From Yoonia maritima (GTDB lineage Bacteria; Pseudomonadota; Alphaproteobacteria; Rhodobacterales; Rhodobacteraceae): a stretch of 64,000 nt of DNA. Below are positions 36,313 to 45,157 of this stretch, one piece after another. The notes beneath the pieces were generated by a model. It was not told where the DNA came from and did not search any database. It saw only the letters and a list, made by a program, of their open reading frames with translations. Position 1 is the stretch's first letter. Every line of letters starts with the position of its first letter. The position numbers and the translations under genes were made by a program. The stretch spans positions 62,001-126,000 of the forward strand of contig NZ_PKFN01000010.1 in NCBI RefSeq assembly GCF_002933395.1, given 5' to 3'.

Positions 36313-36891
36313 TTACGCGTCTGCTGCTTCAGCAGTGGCGGCAGCAGGTGCTTCGTCACGCTTCGGCAGGATGTCAGCAACCTTTTTGCCACGGCGCTGA
36401 GCGACGTTGCGTGGGGATTGCTCTTTAGAAAGGCCATTCATAGTGGCGCGGATCATGTTGTATGGGTTCTGCGAACCAATCGACTTAGAAACAACGTCCT
36501 GAACGCCGAGCATTTCGAAAACAGCACGCATTGGACCACCGGCGATGATACCGGTACCAACTGGGGCTGTACGCATAACAACTTTACCGGCGCCGTGACG
36601 GCCTTCGATATCGTGGTGCAGTGTCCGGCCGTCGCGCAGGGCAACACGGATCATCTGACGCTTAGCTTGCTCAGTCGCTTTGCGGATCGCTTCAGGTACT
36701 TCTTTCGCTTTACCCTTACCGAAACCAACGCGGCCTTTTTGGTCGCCAACAACAACAAGTGCTGCGAAACCAAAGCGCTTACCACCTTTTACGGTTTTAG
36801 ATACCCGGTTGATTGCGACCAAGCGGTCAGCAAACTCAGGAGCTTGTTCTTCACGGTTGCGGCCGCGGCCGCGGTTTTCACGTTCTGCCAT
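36313..36891 (-). CDS. rpsE: 30S ribosomal protein S5
   Basis: A 192-residue S5. [40 protein letters not shown] and [16 protein letters not shown] are conserved. Start at 36891 ([14 protein letters not shown]) with AAAGGA upstream; an in-frame ATG at 36924 adds an unconserved leader. The Ala-rich tail is lineage-typical. Confidence 0.97.
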   Translation of the reverse strand: MAERENRGRGRNREEQAPEFADRLVAINRVSKTVKGGKRFGFAALVVVGDQKGRVGFGKGKAKEVPEAIRKATEQAKRQMIRVALRDGRTLHHDIEGRHGAGKVVMRTAPVGTGIIAGGPMRAVFEMLGVQDVVSKSIGSQNPYNMIRATMNGLSKEQSPRNVAQRRGKKVADILPKRDEAPAAATAEAADA

Positions 36892-36966
36892 ATGTGGCGT
36901 CCTTTTATGAATGGTGCATTGCACCGTTTTGTACGATCGCAGTGCCCTTGCAGGCCTGGATCATCG

Positions 36967-36996
36967 AGAGGGTCCCGAACATGTCCGGGACCCTCT
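36967..36996 (-). other. Intercistronic hairpin between rplR and rpsE
   Basis: AGAGGGTCCCG, loop AACATGTC, CGGGACCCTCT, an 11-bp perfect stem 8 bp after the rplR stop. No T-tract. Possibly a stability or processing element, or part of feedback control by a downstream protein. Confidence 0.7.
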
Positions 36997-37004
36997 ACGC
37001 TGTC

Positions 37005-37370
37005 TTAGACTTTCAAACCGCCTTCACGTGCAGCCTCGGCCAGAGCCTTAACTTTGCCGTGAAAGAGGAAACCACCACGGTCGAAGTAAGCAACTTCGAT
37101 GCCGGCTTTCTTGGCGCGTTCTGCGATTGCAGCACCCACCTTGGTCGCGGCTTCGATGTTGTTCTTGCCAACCACGCCCAGTGTTTTTTCGAGAGACGAA
37201 GCAGACGCGATAGTCACGCCTTTGACGTCGTCGATCAGCTGGACGCTGATGTTTTTGTTCGAGCGGTGAACAGACAGGCGCGCACGCCCTTGGTTCGCTG
37301 TAACGCCCTTGATTTTGTTCCGAACGCGCATGCGGCGCTTCAGAAACAGAGTTCTTTTGCTGTTTGCCAT
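37005..37370 (-). CDS. rplR: 50S ribosomal protein L18
   Basis: A 121-residue L18, which binds 5S r[32 protein letters not shown] and [20 protein letters not shown] are conserved. GTAAGGAAC precedes the ATG; 11 bp after rplF. Confidence 0.97.
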   Translation of the reverse strand: MANSKRTLFLKRRMRVRNKIKGVTANQGRARLSVHRSNKNISVQLIDDVKGVTIASASSLEKTLGVVGKNNIEAATKVGAAIAERAKKAGIEVAYFDRGGFLFHGKVKALAEAAREGGLKV

Positions 37371-37381
37371 CTGTGCGTTCC

Positions 37382-37915
37382 TTACTTCTTCTTGCCTTCT
37401 TTGCGGAAGATGTATTCGCCTTTGTACTTGATACCTTTGCCTTTATAAGGCTCTGGCTTACGCCAAGCGCGGATATTTGCCGCGACCTGACCAACAAGTT
37501 GTGCGTCGATACCTTCCACTGTGATTTCGGTTGGCTTTGCAGATGTCACTGTGACACCCTCTGGCACTTCGAAATTCACATCATGGCTGTAGCCCAATGA
37601 CAGTTTCAGGACATTGCCCTGCATCTGTGCACGGTAACCAACACCCGACAGCTCAAGCTCTTTCTTGAAGCCTTCGGAAACGCCAGTCGCAAGGTTCGCA
37701 ACCATTGTGCGGCTCATGCCCCACTGCTGGCGCGCGCGCTTGGATTTGCCGCGTGGTTCTACAGTAACAACGTTACCATCAATAGAGATGGTGACGTCGT
37801 CAGTGGCCTTAAAAGTCTGGGTCCCTTTAGGGCCCTTAACTTCTACGGTTTGACCTGAAACCGAGGCAGTAACGCCTGCGGGCAGCTCAACCGGTTTTTT
37901 ACCAATACGAGACAT
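37382..37915 (-). CDS. rplF: 50S ribosomal protein L6
   Basis: A 177-residue L6. [35 protein letters not shown] and the C-terminal [16 protein letters not shown] are diagnostic. AAGGGG lies before the ATG, 9 bp after rpsH. Confidence 0.98.
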   Translation of the reverse strand: MSRIGKKPVELPAGVTASVSGQTVEVKGPKGTQTFKATDDVTISIDGNVVTVEPRGKSKRARQQWGMSRTMVANLATGVSEGFKKELELSGVGYRAQMQGNVLKLSLGYSHDVNFEVPEGVTVTSAKPTEITVEGIDAQLVGQVAANIRAWRKPEPYKGKGIKYKGEYIFRKEGKKK

Positions 37916-37924
37916 GTTATCCCC

Positions 37925-38317
37925 TTAGAATACAGTGCAGAGCACTTCGCCGCCAACATTGGCCGCACGTGCGTTTGCATCCGACATCACACCCTTAGAG
38001 GTGGAGACAATCGACACACCCAAGCCCTGACGGACAGACGGGAGGTCATTTGGACCCATGTAAACGCGACGGCCAGGCTTAGAAACCCGCTTCACTTCAC
38101 GAATAACAGGAGTACCCTCGTAGTACTTCAGTTCGATTGCAAAAGCGGGGTGACCGTCTTTGCCATCTTTTTTAGCGTAACCCCGGATGTAACCTTCGTC
38201 AGAAAGCACGTCCAGAACCCAACCACGCAGTTTAGAAGCAGGTGTTTCCACCGCCGCTTTGCCGCGCATTTGGCCGTTACGGATGCGTGTTAGCATATCA
38301 CCGATAGGATCGTTCAT
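37925..38317 (-). CDS. rpsH: 30S ribosomal protein S8
   Basis: A 130-residue S8. [20 protein letters not shown] and the C-terminal [20 protein letters not shown] are conserved. In E. coli S8 represses its own operon by binding the rplE start region; whether that holds here cannot be seen. AAGGAG precedes the ATG. Confidence 0.98.
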   Translation of the reverse strand: MNDPIGDMLTRIRNGQMRGKAAVETPASKLRGWVLDVLSDEGYIRGYAKKDGKDGHPAFAIELKYYEGTPVIREVKRVSKPGRRVYMGPNDLPSVRQGLGVSIVSTSKGVMSDANARAANVGGEVLCTVF

Positions 38318-38329
38318 CTTATGCTCTCC

Positions 38330-38635
38330 TTACCAGCTCGACTTGACCATACCAGGAATTTCGCCATTGGAACCAAGGTCCCGCAGCGCGATCCGGCTGA
38401 TCTTGAGTTTACGGTAGTAGGCGTGTGGACGCCCGGTGAGCTGACAACGGTTGTGAAGACGCGTTGCAGAAGAGTTGCGTGGCAGTTTTGCCAGTTCAAG
38501 GGTTGCCTTGAAACGCTCTTCTACGGGCTTTTCTTTGTCGTTGATGATCGCCTTCAGCGCCGCGCGCTTTTCAGCGTACTGGGCCACCAGCTTTTCACGC
38601 TTAACTTCGCGTGCGATCATGGATTTCTTAGCCAT
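38330..38635 (-). CDS. rpsN: 30S ribosomal protein S14
   Basis: A 101-residue long-form S14 without the zinc CxxC pairs. [20 protein letters not shown] and [20 protein letters not shown] are typical. GGGAGA lies before the ATG, 20 bp after rplE. Confidence 0.98.
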   Translation of the reverse strand: MAKKSMIAREVKREKLVAQYAEKRAALKAIINDKEKPVEERFKATLELAKLPRNSSATRLHNRCQLTGRPHAYYRKLKISRIALRDLGSNGEIPGMVKSSW

Positions 38636-38655
38636 TTCTAATCTCTCCCTAACGC

Positions 38656-39219
38656 TTAGCTGTTGAAAGGCATGTTGAAAGCTTTCAACAATGCTTTTGC
38701 TTCAGCGTCAGTGTTCGCTGTGGTGCAGATGACGATGTCCATGCCCCAGTTCTCATCGATTTTATCGAAGTTGATCTCGGGGAACACCAGGTGCTCTTTT
38801 AGGCCAGTGGCATAGTTGCCGCGACCGTCAAAGGATTTGCCAGATACGCCGCGGAAATCGCGGATACGAGGCATAGCAACTGTGATCAGACGATCCAGGA
38901 ATTCGTACATTTTATCGCCACGCAAAGTTACCTTTGCACCAAGCGGCATGTCTTCACGAACGCGGAAACCAGCGATTGACTTCTTAGCGCGTGTTGTCAT
39001 GGCCTTTTGACCGGCGATTGTTGTCAGATCTTCCTGAGCGGATTTTGCTTTCTTGCTGTCACGGACAGCTTCTGCACCGCAGCCGATGTTCAGAACAATT
39101 TTGTCCAAACGTGGGATCTGCATGTCGTTCTTATAACTGAACTCTTCTTTCATCGCTGCGCGAATCTTAGAAGCGTATTCAGCCTTCAAACGTGGGGTAT
39201 AGTTTGCGGTATCAAGCAT
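38656..39219 (-). CDS. rplE: 50S ribosomal protein L5
   Basis: A 187-residue L5, which contacts 5S r[43 protein letters not shown] and [15 protein letters not shown] are conserved. Start overlaps the rplX stop (TAATG), so translation is coupled. Confidence 0.98.
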   Translation of the reverse strand: MLDTANYTPRLKAEYASKIRAAMKEEFSYKNDMQIPRLDKIVLNIGCGAEAVRDSKKAKSAQEDLTTIAGQKAMTTRAKKSIAGFRVREDMPLGAKVTLRGDKMYEFLDRLITVAMPRIRDFRGVSGKSFDGRGNYATGLKEHLVFPEINFDKIDENWGMDIVICTTANTDAEAKALLKAFNMPFNS

Positions 39220-39524
39220 TAGATCGCATCCCCTGTTGTCTTAGCGAAGCGCACTTTGTTGTCGCCATCCATACGGAAGCCAACGCGTGTTGCTTTGCCA
39301 TTTTTGTCAACGATTGCCAGGTTTGACAGTTGGATCGGCATCGCCTTTGGCGTGCGGCCACCTTGTGTCGCCTGAGATTGCTTTACGTGACGAACGGCCA
39401 TGTTTACGCCGTCTACGATTGCTTTGCCTGATTTCGGGTCGATGGACGAGATAGTGCCCTTTTGACCTTTGTCTTTACCGGCAAGAACGATCACGTCGTC
39501 ACCTTTACGGAGTTTAGCAGCCAT
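39219..39524 (-). CDS. rplX: 50S ribosomal protein L24
   Basis: A 101-residue L24 with the KOW motif [20 protein letters not shown]. It initiates large-subunit assembly. GGAGG lies 11 bp ahead of the ATG, 2 bp after rplN. Confidence 0.97.
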   Translation of the reverse strand: MAAKLRKGDDVIVLAGKDKGQKGTISSIDPKSGKAIVDGVNMAVRHVKQSQATQGGRTPKAMPIQLSNLAIVDKNGKATRVGFRMDGDNKVRFAKTTGDAI

Positions 39525-39526
39525 AG

Positions 39527-39895
39527 TTACAGCACCTCCGGAGCAAGCGAGATGATTTTCATGAAGTTTTTCGCACGCAGTTCGCGAACAACTGGGCCAA
39601 AGATACGCGTACCCATTGGCTCACCAGCGTTATTCAGGATGACGGCAGCGTTGCTGTCAAAACGAATCGCTGTGCCGTCTTCACGGCGAACTTCTTTTGC
39701 GGTGCGCACGACGACGGCCTTACGGACGTCACCTTTCTTTACGCGGCCACGTGGAATGGCTTCTTTCACCGATACTACGATAATGTCACCGACACTCGCG
39801 TAACGACGATGTGAGCCACCCAGAACCTTGATGCACTGAACACGGCGAGCGCCGCTGTTGTCAGCAACATCCAGATTGGTCTGCATCTGGATCAT
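39527..39895 (-). CDS. rplN: 50S ribosomal protein L14
   Basis: A 122-residue L14. [20 protein letters not shown] and [20 protein letters not shown] are conserved. CGGAAGGAAACC precedes the ATG, 80 bp after rpsQ. Confidence 0.98.
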   Translation of the reverse strand: MIQMQTNLDVADNSGARRVQCIKVLGGSHRRYASVGDIIVVSVKEAIPRGRVKKGDVRKAVVVRTAKEVRREDGTAIRFDSNAAVILNNAGEPMGTRIFGPVVRELRAKNFMKIISLAPEVL

Positions 39896-39975
39896 TTGGT
39901 TTCCTTCCGACCTATGAGGTATTCCCGATTTCCGTCCGGGGCCCCAGGGTTTCGATTAAACTGTTGGTGGACGCC

Positions 39976-40206
39976 TTAAGACGCGATCACTTCCCAGCGT
40001 TTCGTTTTCGACTTCGGTGCACATTCTTGAATGCGTACTTGGTCACCGACGTTGAATGCGTTCTTCTCATCGTGCGCCCGGTATTTCTTGGACTTACGAA
40101 TAGTTTTCTGAAGCAGCGGGTGCTTATAACGACGCTCTACAGATACTGTGACCGTCTGTTCGTTTTGGTTGCTTGTAACAACCCCAGCTAGGATACGCTT
40201 AGGCAT
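39976..40206 (-). CDS. rpsQ: 30S ribosomal protein S17
   Basis: A 76-residue S17. [20 protein letters not shown] and [20 protein letters not shown] are conserved. GGAGG lies before the ATG, 3 bp after rpmC. Confidence 0.97.
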   Translation of the reverse strand: MPKRILAGVVTSNQNEQTVTVSVERRYKHPLLQKTIRKSKKYRAHDEKNAFNVGDQVRIQECAPKSKTKRWEVIAS

Positions 40207-40209
40207 AGA

Positions 40210-40416
40210 TTAAGCCTCCGAAGCAGCGGACGCTGCTTTTTCGTTCAGAATTGTTTTTACTTTGGCAGCGTTGCGGCGTGCAGCGCGGATACCAGAAGTG
40301 TTTTCAAGTTGGCCTGTGGCCTGCTGAAAGCGCAGGTTAAAGGATTCTTTTTTCAGGTTTACCAGCTCTTCACGGAGCTGATCGGGCGTTTTATCCCGCA
40401 GTTCATTGGCGTTCAT
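40210..40416 (-). CDS. rpmC: 50S ribosomal protein L29
   Basis: A 68-residue L29 near the peptide exit. [20 protein letters not shown] and [20 protein letters not shown] are diagnostic. Start at 40416 with AAAGGA upstream; a longer frame (to 40455) adds 13 unconserved residues. First gene of its segment: rplP, normally adjacent, is 1.65 kb upstream. Confidence 0.96.
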   Translation of the reverse strand: MNANELRDKTPDQLREELVNLKKESFNLRFQQATGQLENTSGIRAARRNAAKVKTILNEKAASAASEA

Positions 40417-40497
40417 GCCATTTTCCTTTGTCAACATCACCGGTAGGCCGCACATAGGCGTGACCCGATTCCCGGTGGAGTGGGTGTAGAAGTGCGC

Positions 40498-40526
40498 CGT
40501 TTAGACCTCATCCCCCAATAAAGCAA
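40498..40526 (-). promoter_or_regulatory. Sigma70-type promoter for the rpmC-rpmD segment
   Basis: Minus strand TTGCTT (40526-40521), 17-bp spacer, TAAACG (40503-40498), giving a leader of about 75 bases before rpmC. The leader contains CACCGG/CCGGTG arms at 40438-40443 and 40472-40477. Confidence 0.62.
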
Positions 40527-40636
40527 CCCCTGTTTGACCATTGAACCTCTTGGTTTCGTGTCCCGCCGTAGGCCAGCAGCCTTGACGCCCGCACGTTGCT
40601 CTCGCTCCCGGCAAAACCATGCGGTATGATCACGCC

Positions 40637-41257
40637 ATGTCTAATATCAAATCGCTTTTCGCGACCCGCCTTTACCAAGCCGCCCTGTCCGAACATGGCG
40701 CCATCGACCCAGCCGAGCTGGAGAACTCTTGCCTTGTCATCGCCGATGACGATGAGGCCGGCCAAGAATGGTGCGAGGAACATGGGTTTCCAGGCTATAC
40801 GTCCTATGCATCGCTTAGCGATCTACCGTGGCGTTTTCCGATCTTTGCTGATCTGGTCAAAAACCTCGACGCGCATGTCGCCGCCTTTGCTAAGGATCTT
40901 GAATTTGATCTGGGTGATAAAGAGCTCAAGCTCGAGGATATCTGGATCAACATCCTTCCGCCCGGCGGCATTCACACCGGCCACATCCACCCGCATTCGG
41001 TGATCAGCGGCACAACCTATGTCGCTATGCCCGAGGGCGCGAGCGCGCTCAAACTCGAAGACCCGCGCCTGCCCATGATGATGGCCGCACCCACCCGCGT
41101 CAAAGACGCCCGCGAGGAATTGCGGTCGTTTATATATGTAAAGCCAGCGGTCGGTGATGTCTTGCTATGGGAAAGCTGGTTACGTCACGAAGTGCCAATG
41201 AACATGGCCGAAGAAGACGAACGCATCTCTGTTAGTTTCAACTATAGCTGGGGCTGA
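40637..41257 (+). CDS. TIGR02466-family putative 2OG-Fe(II) oxygenase
   Basis: A 206-residue protein. HTGHIHPHSVISGTTYV resembles the metal-binding strand of the double-stranded beta helix in TIGR02466 proteins, and a late histidine (WLRHEVPMN) plus RISVSFNYSW complete the pattern. Start at 40637 (MSNIKSLFATRLYQAALS) fits the family; an ATG six codons earlier is possible. It runs against the ribosomal genes on the plus strand and, together with the next gene, separates rplP from rpmC. Its C/G-rich codon choice looks stronger than in neighbours. Substrate unknown. Confidence 0.85.
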   Translation: MSNIKSLFATRLYQAALSEHGAIDPAELENSCLVIADDDEAGQEWCEEHGFPGYTSYASLSDLPWRFPIFADLVKNLDAHVAAFAKDLEFDLGDKELKLEDIWINILPPGGIHTGHIHPHSVISGTTYVAMPEGASALKLEDPRLPMMMAAPTRVKDAREELRSFIYVKPAVGDVLLWESWLRHEVPMNMAEEDERISVSFNYSWG

Positions 41258-41271
41258 GCCCCCACGAGATA

Positions 41272-41301
41272 ACATCCCCACTGTCGTACCAGCGGGGATG
41301 T
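41272..41301. terminator. Shared hairpin between convergent genes
   Basis: ACATCCCC-A-CTG, loop TCGTAC, CAG-C-GGGGATGT, 11 pairs with one mismatch, between the convergent TIGR02466 and peptidoglycan-binding genes. It lacks a T-tract on either side, so termination strength is uncertain. Confidence 0.55.
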
Positions 41302-41310
41302 ATTGATCGG

Positions 41311-41862
41311 TTAAGAGAACCAGCCTTTAACCTTGCCCCAAGCGGATTTAGGCGGTTCAGCCCTTTCAGCTTCGGCTGACGCAACCACCTCAACACCGTC
41401 AAGCTCTGGCAGTGGCTCTGCTTCGAAATGCTCTTCGTCGGGCTGAACGGAAGCCATTTCCACAACCTTTTCGGTCACGACGTCAGCAAAGGTTGTCAGC
41501 TTAGTCAGTGTTGCTGGCCCCGCCATACCGTCAGCTGCTAGGCCATTCTTGGCTTGGAATTCAGCGACAGATTTCGCCGTACCCGCGCCAAAGATACCGT
41601 CAGCATCAATGCCAAGGCCTTCTTGTAGTTTCTTAACCTGCGCACCGCGTGAACCTTTGCGCAGCAGGATCAATTCAGGCAAACCAATCGCCGCAAAAGT
41701 ATCAGGACCAGCAATGCCGTCAGCCGCCAAGCCGTTAGCGGCCTGCCATTCTTTCAGTGCTTTTTCAGTACCGGGACCAAAGTCGCCGTCGGCAGTAACG
41801 CCAAGTTTCGCCTGAAGGCGTTTAACAGGAGCGCCTTTGAGGCCGCGTTTCAAAATAGACAT
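41311..41862 (-). CDS. Protein with two peptidoglycan-binding (PG_binding_1) repeats
   Basis: A 183-residue protein. Two PG_binding_1 repeats: about 5-60 (LKGAPVKRLQAKLGVTADGD, FGPGTEKALKEWQAANGLAA) and 68-125 (GSRGAQVKKLQEGLGIDADG, FGAGTAKSVAEFQAKNGLAA). An acidic linker follows, ending in a short amphipathic tail (KSAWGKVKGWFS). There is no signal peptide and no catalytic domain, which is odd for a wall-binding protein: it may use another route, bind a non-wall ligand, or be a fragment of a larger ancestor. AGGGAAAAC precedes the ATG. Confidence 0.85.
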   Translation of the reverse strand: MSILKRGLKGAPVKRLQAKLGVTADGDFGPGTEKALKEWQAANGLAADGIAGPDTFAAIGLPELILLRKGSRGAQVKKLQEGLGIDADGIFGAGTAKSVAEFQAKNGLAADGMAGPATLTKLTTFADVVTEKVVEMASVQPDEEHFEAEPLPELDGVEVVASAEAERAEPPKSAWGKVKGWFS

Positions 41863-42000
41863 ATTGTTTTCCCTGTGTCTGTAAATTCGATGCAGGCCGG
41901 GCCTGCAACAGTAACGCTACACCGAAGATGTAACACCAGTGAGGGGGAAAACGGGCGCGATCGACGCACACTGATCGCCACTTAGACTGTACTCACGATA

Positions 42001-42030
42001 AAACCCCCGCTGATTTCTCAACGGGGGTTT
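42001..42030 (-). terminator. Terminator after rplP
   Basis: AAACCCCCG-C-TGA, loop TTTC (GAAA in RNA), TCA-A-CGGGGGTTT, 12 pairs with one mismatch, followed on the minus strand by TTTATCG. It closes the rplB-rplP segment 37 bp after the stop. Confidence 0.82.
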
Positions 42031-42066
42031 CAATTTCTTAGACGTCGGGATGTTACTCCCTACGGC

Positions 42067-42480
42067 TTACCAGTCTTCACGAACGATTGTACGTGTTTTG
42101 ATCGGCAGCTTCATCGCAGCAAGGCGCAGTGCTTCGCGTGCGATGTCTTCGTTGACGCCGTCGATTTCGAACATCACGCGGCCAGGTTTAACCTTGCATG
42201 CCCAAAAATCGATAGAACCTTTACCTTTACCCATACGAACTTCGACGGGCTTAGATGTAACAGGGGTGTCAGGAAAGATACGGATCCAAACGCGGCCTTG
42301 ACGCTTCATGTGACGCGTCATTGCACGGCGTGCAGCTTCGATCTGACGCGCTGTGATCCGCTCTGGTTCAATAGCCTTCAGGCCATATGTACCAAAGTTC
42401 AGATCAGAACCGCCCTTTGCTTCACCACGGATACGGCCTTTGTGCAGTTTCCGGTGTTTTGTACGCTTTGGTTGTAGCAT
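42067..42480 (-). CDS. rplP: 50S ribosomal protein L16
   Basis: A 137-residue L16 near the A site. [40 protein letters not shown] and [20 protein letters not shown] are conserved. GGAGCTAG precedes the ATG, 12 bp after rpsC. rpmC does not follow directly. Confidence 0.98.
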   Translation of the reverse strand: MLQPKRTKHRKLHKGRIRGEAKGGSDLNFGTYGLKAIEPERITARQIEAARRAMTRHMKRQGRVWIRIFPDTPVTSKPVEVRMGKGKGSIDFWACKVKPGRVMFEIDGVNEDIAREALRLAAMKLPIKTRTIVREDW

Positions 42481-42492
42481 TTATCTAGCTCC

Positions 42493-43197
42493 TTAGCGAC
42501 GGCCAGCGCCGCGAGGGATGGAACCCTCTTGCAGCTCGGCGTGTTTACGATCGTGCGCTGACGGGTCGTGCTCCATGATATCACCTTTGTAGATGAATAC
42601 CTTGATGCCGATGATCCCATAAGGTGTCATAGCTTCGAACAATGCATAGTCGATGTCGGCACGCAGTGTGTGCAAAGGCACACGACCTTCGCGGTACCAT
42701 TCAGTACGCGCGATTTCAGCACCGCCCAGACGACCAGCAAGGTTGACCCGGATACCCAGGGCGCCCATGCGCATCGCATTCTGAACCGAACGCTTCATGG
42801 CGCGACGGAAAGATACACGGCGTTCCAGCTGCTGACCGATGGATTCAGCAACAAGTGCTGCGTCCAGCTCGGGCTTACGCACTTCAACGATGTTCAGGTG
42901 CAGTTCTGATGCGGTCAGTTTAGCAAGTTTCTGACGCAGACCTTCGATGTCTGCACCTTTCTTACCAATGATCACACCAGGACGCGCAGCGTGGATCGTA
43001 ACGCGGCACTTTTTGTGCGGACGTTCGATGATCACGCGGCTAATACCAGCCTGTGCACATTCTTTTTTGATGAAGTCTTTGATCTTTAGATCTTCTAGCA
43101 GCAGATCACCATAATCTTTGGTGTCAGCGTACCAGCGGCTGTCCCAGGTGCGGTTGACCTGAAGACGCATACCGATAGGGTTTACTTTGTTACCCAT
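42493..43197 (-). CDS. rpsC: 30S ribosomal protein S3
   Basis: A 234-residue S3 with KH domain ([20 protein letters not shown]) and C-terminal domain ([20 protein letters not shown]). [20 protein letters not shown] is the expected front. Start overlaps the rplV stop (TAATG). Confidence 0.98.
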   Translation of the reverse strand: MGNKVNPIGMRLQVNRTWDSRWYADTKDYGDLLLEDLKIKDFIKKECAQAGISRVIIERPHKKCRVTIHAARPGVIIGKKGADIEGLRQKLAKLTASELHLNIVEVRKPELDAALVAESIGQQLERRVSFRRAMKRSVQNAMRMGALGIRVNLAGRLGGAEIARTEWYREGRVPLHTLRADIDYALFEAMTPYGIIGIKVFIYKGDIMEHDPSAHDRKHAELQEGSIPRGAGRR

Positions 43198-43577
43198 TAT
43201 GATTGCTCCTCAACTTGGCGAACCACAATTGTGATTTCCGAGAATGGCTTGATGATCTTGCCGAAACGACCACGTGCCCGCGGGCGACCGCGTTTCATGA
43301 TCAGGTTCTTGCCGCAATATGCTTCTGCAACAACCAGTTCATCAACATCAAGGTTGTGGTTGTTTTCAGCATTCGCGATGGCAGACTGAAGACATTTCTT
43401 CACGTCATCAGAAATCCGCTTTTTGGAGAAAGTCAGATCAGTCAGAGCCTGCTCAACTTTCTTACCACGGATCAGTGCCGCAACGAGGTTTAGCTTTTGT
43501 GGCGAAGTACGGAGCATGCGCAGTTTTGCACGTGCTTCGTTGTCGGCCACGCGGCGGGGATTAGTATCCTTGCTCAT
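43197..43577 (-). CDS. rplV: 50S ribosomal protein L22
   Basis: A 126-residue L22 lining the exit tunnel. [20 protein letters not shown] and [20 protein letters not shown] (beta-hairpin region) are conserved, with no macrolide-resistance deletion seen. Begins 3 bp after the rpsS stop. Confidence 0.98.
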   Translation of the reverse strand: MSKDTNPRRVADNEARAKLRMLRTSPQKLNLVAALIRGKKVEQALTDLTFSKKRISDDVKKCLQSAIANAENNHNLDVDELVVAEAYCGKNLIMKRGRPRARGRFGKIIKPFSEITIVVRQVEEQS

Positions 43578-43580
43578 GGC

Positions 43581-43859
43581 TTATTTCCGCTTCGCTTTTT
43601 TGTCAGCTGCGTGGCCATAATAGGTGCGTGTTGGTGAATACTCACCGAACTTTTGACCGATCATGTCTTCAGAGACGTTAACAGGGATGTGCTTCTTGCC
43701 GTTGTACACACCAAAAGTGAGACCAACAAACTGAGGCAGAATAGTTGAACGACGAGACCAAATTTTGATCACTTCGTTGCGACCGCTTTCGCGTGATGCT
43801 TCTGCCTTTTTCAAGACATAGGCGTCGACGAACGGGCCTTTCCAGACGGAACGAGCCAT
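43581..43859 (-). CDS. rpsS: 30S ribosomal protein S19
   Basis: A 92-residue S19. [40 protein letters not shown] and [12 protein letters not shown] are diagnostic. Starts 2 bp after rplB. Confidence 0.98.
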   Translation of the reverse strand: MARSVWKGPFVDAYVLKKAEASRESGRNEVIKIWSRRSTILPQFVGLTFGVYNGKKHIPVNVSEDMIGQKFGEYSPTRTYYGHAADKKAKRK

Positions 43860-43861
43860 AA

Positions 43862-44704
43862 TTACCGACCCTTCTTCTTGGCGTGACGCGAACGTACGAT
43901 AAGACGCTGCGACGCTTTGTTTTTGTTACGGGTACGCTTGCCCTTGGTGTCTTTACCCCAAGGTGTCACAGGCGTACGACCACCAGATGTCCGGCCTTCA
44001 CCACCACCGTGGGGGTGATCGATCGGGTTCATCGCAACACCACGAACCGAAGGACGGATGCCTTTGTGGCGCATACGGCCGGCTTTACCGAAGTTCTGGT
44101 TAGAGTGGTCAGAGTTTGACACAGCACCGACAGTTGCCATGCATTCCTGACGTACCAGACGCAATTCGCCAGAAGACAGGCGGATCTGCGCATAGCCACC
44201 GTCACGACCGACGAACTGTGCGTATGTACCAGCAGCACGAGCGATTTGACCGCCCTTACCGGGTTTCATTTCGATGTTGTGAACGATCGTACCGATAGGC
44301 ATGCCTGAGAAAGGCATCGCGTTACCTGGCTTAATGTCAGCCTTGGCAGATGCGATCACCTTGTCGCCAACAGCCAAACGCTGAGGGGCAAGGATATAGT
44401 TTTGTGTACCGTCTTCGTACTGGATCAGCGCAATGAATGCGGTCCGGTTCGGGTCATATTCAATACGAGCAACAACAGCGGACATGTCCAGCTTGTTACG
44501 TTTGAAATCAACGATACGGTAAAGGCGCTTTGCACCCCCACCAATGCGACGCATTGTGATTCGTCCGGTGTTGTTCCGGCCGCCCGATTTTGTCAGACCC
44601 TGTGTAAGGGACTTGACTGGACGTCCTTTCCAAAGCTCCGAACGGTCGATCAGCACCAACCCACGTTGGCCTGGCGTCGTCGGCTTATACGACTTTAATG
44701 CCAT
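43862..44704 (-). CDS. rplB: 50S ribosomal protein L2
   Basis: A 280-residue L2 at the peptidyl-transferase centre. [40 protein letters not shown] and [20 protein letters not shown], with the conserved histidine, are intact. GGAAGAAG lies before the ATG. Normally directly after rplW, here separated from it by 2.5 kb and given its own promoter and a hairpin-bearing leader. Confidence 0.98.
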   Translation of the reverse strand: MALKSYKPTTPGQRGLVLIDRSELWKGRPVKSLTQGLTKSGGRNNTGRITMRRIGGGAKRLYRIVDFKRNKLDMSAVVARIEYDPNRTAFIALIQYEDGTQNYILAPQRLAVGDKVIASAKADIKPGNAMPFSGMPIGTIVHNIEMKPGKGGQIARAAGTYAQFVGRDGGYAQIRLSSGELRLVRQECMATVGAVSNSDHSNQNFGKAGRMRHKGIRPSVRGVAMNPIDHPHGGGEGRTSGGRTPVTPWGKDTKGKRTRNKNKASQRLIVRSRHAKKKGR

Positions 44705-44786
44705 GTTAGCTTCTTCCGTTTGCTTAGGAGGGCCTGTTTCCAGACCCCGAAGTTATAGGCCCCCGTAGGTGCCCTGAGTAATAAAA

Positions 44787-44816
44787 GCGCAGCCCCGGAC
44801 GAATCCGAGGCTGTGC
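44787..44816 (-). promoter_or_regulatory. UUCG-capped terminator-shaped hairpin at the 5' end of the rplB leader
   Basis: On the minus strand a 13-position stem (one mismatch, one G-T pair) is closed by TTCG (UUCG tetraloop) and followed by TTTTATT. It looks like an intrinsic terminator but lies downstream of the rplB promoter, beginning only about 3-5 bases after the expected start. It may stabilise the 5' end, serve as an attenuator, or be left from an earlier arrangement. Confidence 0.72.
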
Positions 44817-44825
44817 GATTGCTGG

Positions 44826-44854
44826 CGTATAGCGGCGGATGGCGTTGAGGGCAA
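44826..44854 (-). promoter_or_regulatory. Sigma70-type promoter for rplB-rplP
   Basis: Minus strand TTGCCC (44854-44849), 17-bp spacer, TATACG (44831-44826), same -10 and spacing as the rplO, rpsJ and rpsL promoters. Leader about 115 bases. Confidence 0.7.
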
Positions 44855-45157
44855 GTAGGAACAGGTTGTTTTGTCAGCAACCTATAAGGGATCAAGTCGA
44901 GAATGTATGCTGTAACTGCGCGCGGAGGATCTTTGCTTTATGCTTAGTGATCGTGATGTCGATCGCCTTGACTTTCAACCCAAGTCACCACTGCTACACC
45001 TGCCGTCAAGTAAGATACCAAAACACCTTGGTTGTCATGTGACCTATAAGAAACTGAAATAAAAACGTCACAACACAGAGCTAGCTGAGCGCAATGCACC
45101 GCGCACCTTATATTTCATTTTGGCGCCCGCGGTGTGCATCTTAGAAAGGACTATACG

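Larger units (their letters stand above)
44705..45157. other. Divergent control region between rplB and the PAP2 gene
   Basis: This 453-bp gap contains the rplB promoter and its leader hairpin (44787-44831), then about 230 bp without recognisable genes or RNAs. A potential hairpin, CACCGCG/CGCGGTG (45097-45103 and 45128-45134), sits just ahead of the PAP2 gene ribosome site and may be part of its control. I looked for a tRNA and found none. Confidence 0.55.

Noticed and set aside
44787-44816. tRNA-like T-arm (GGACGAATCC) near the rplB leader
   Set aside because: No acceptor stem, anticodon arm or D arm could be built around it; it is the UUCG-capped hairpin.
45001-45065. Possible Pho box upstream of the PAP2 phosphatase
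   Set aside because: TTGTCATGTGAC looked like one half-site, but the second direct-repeat half at the proper spacing is missing.
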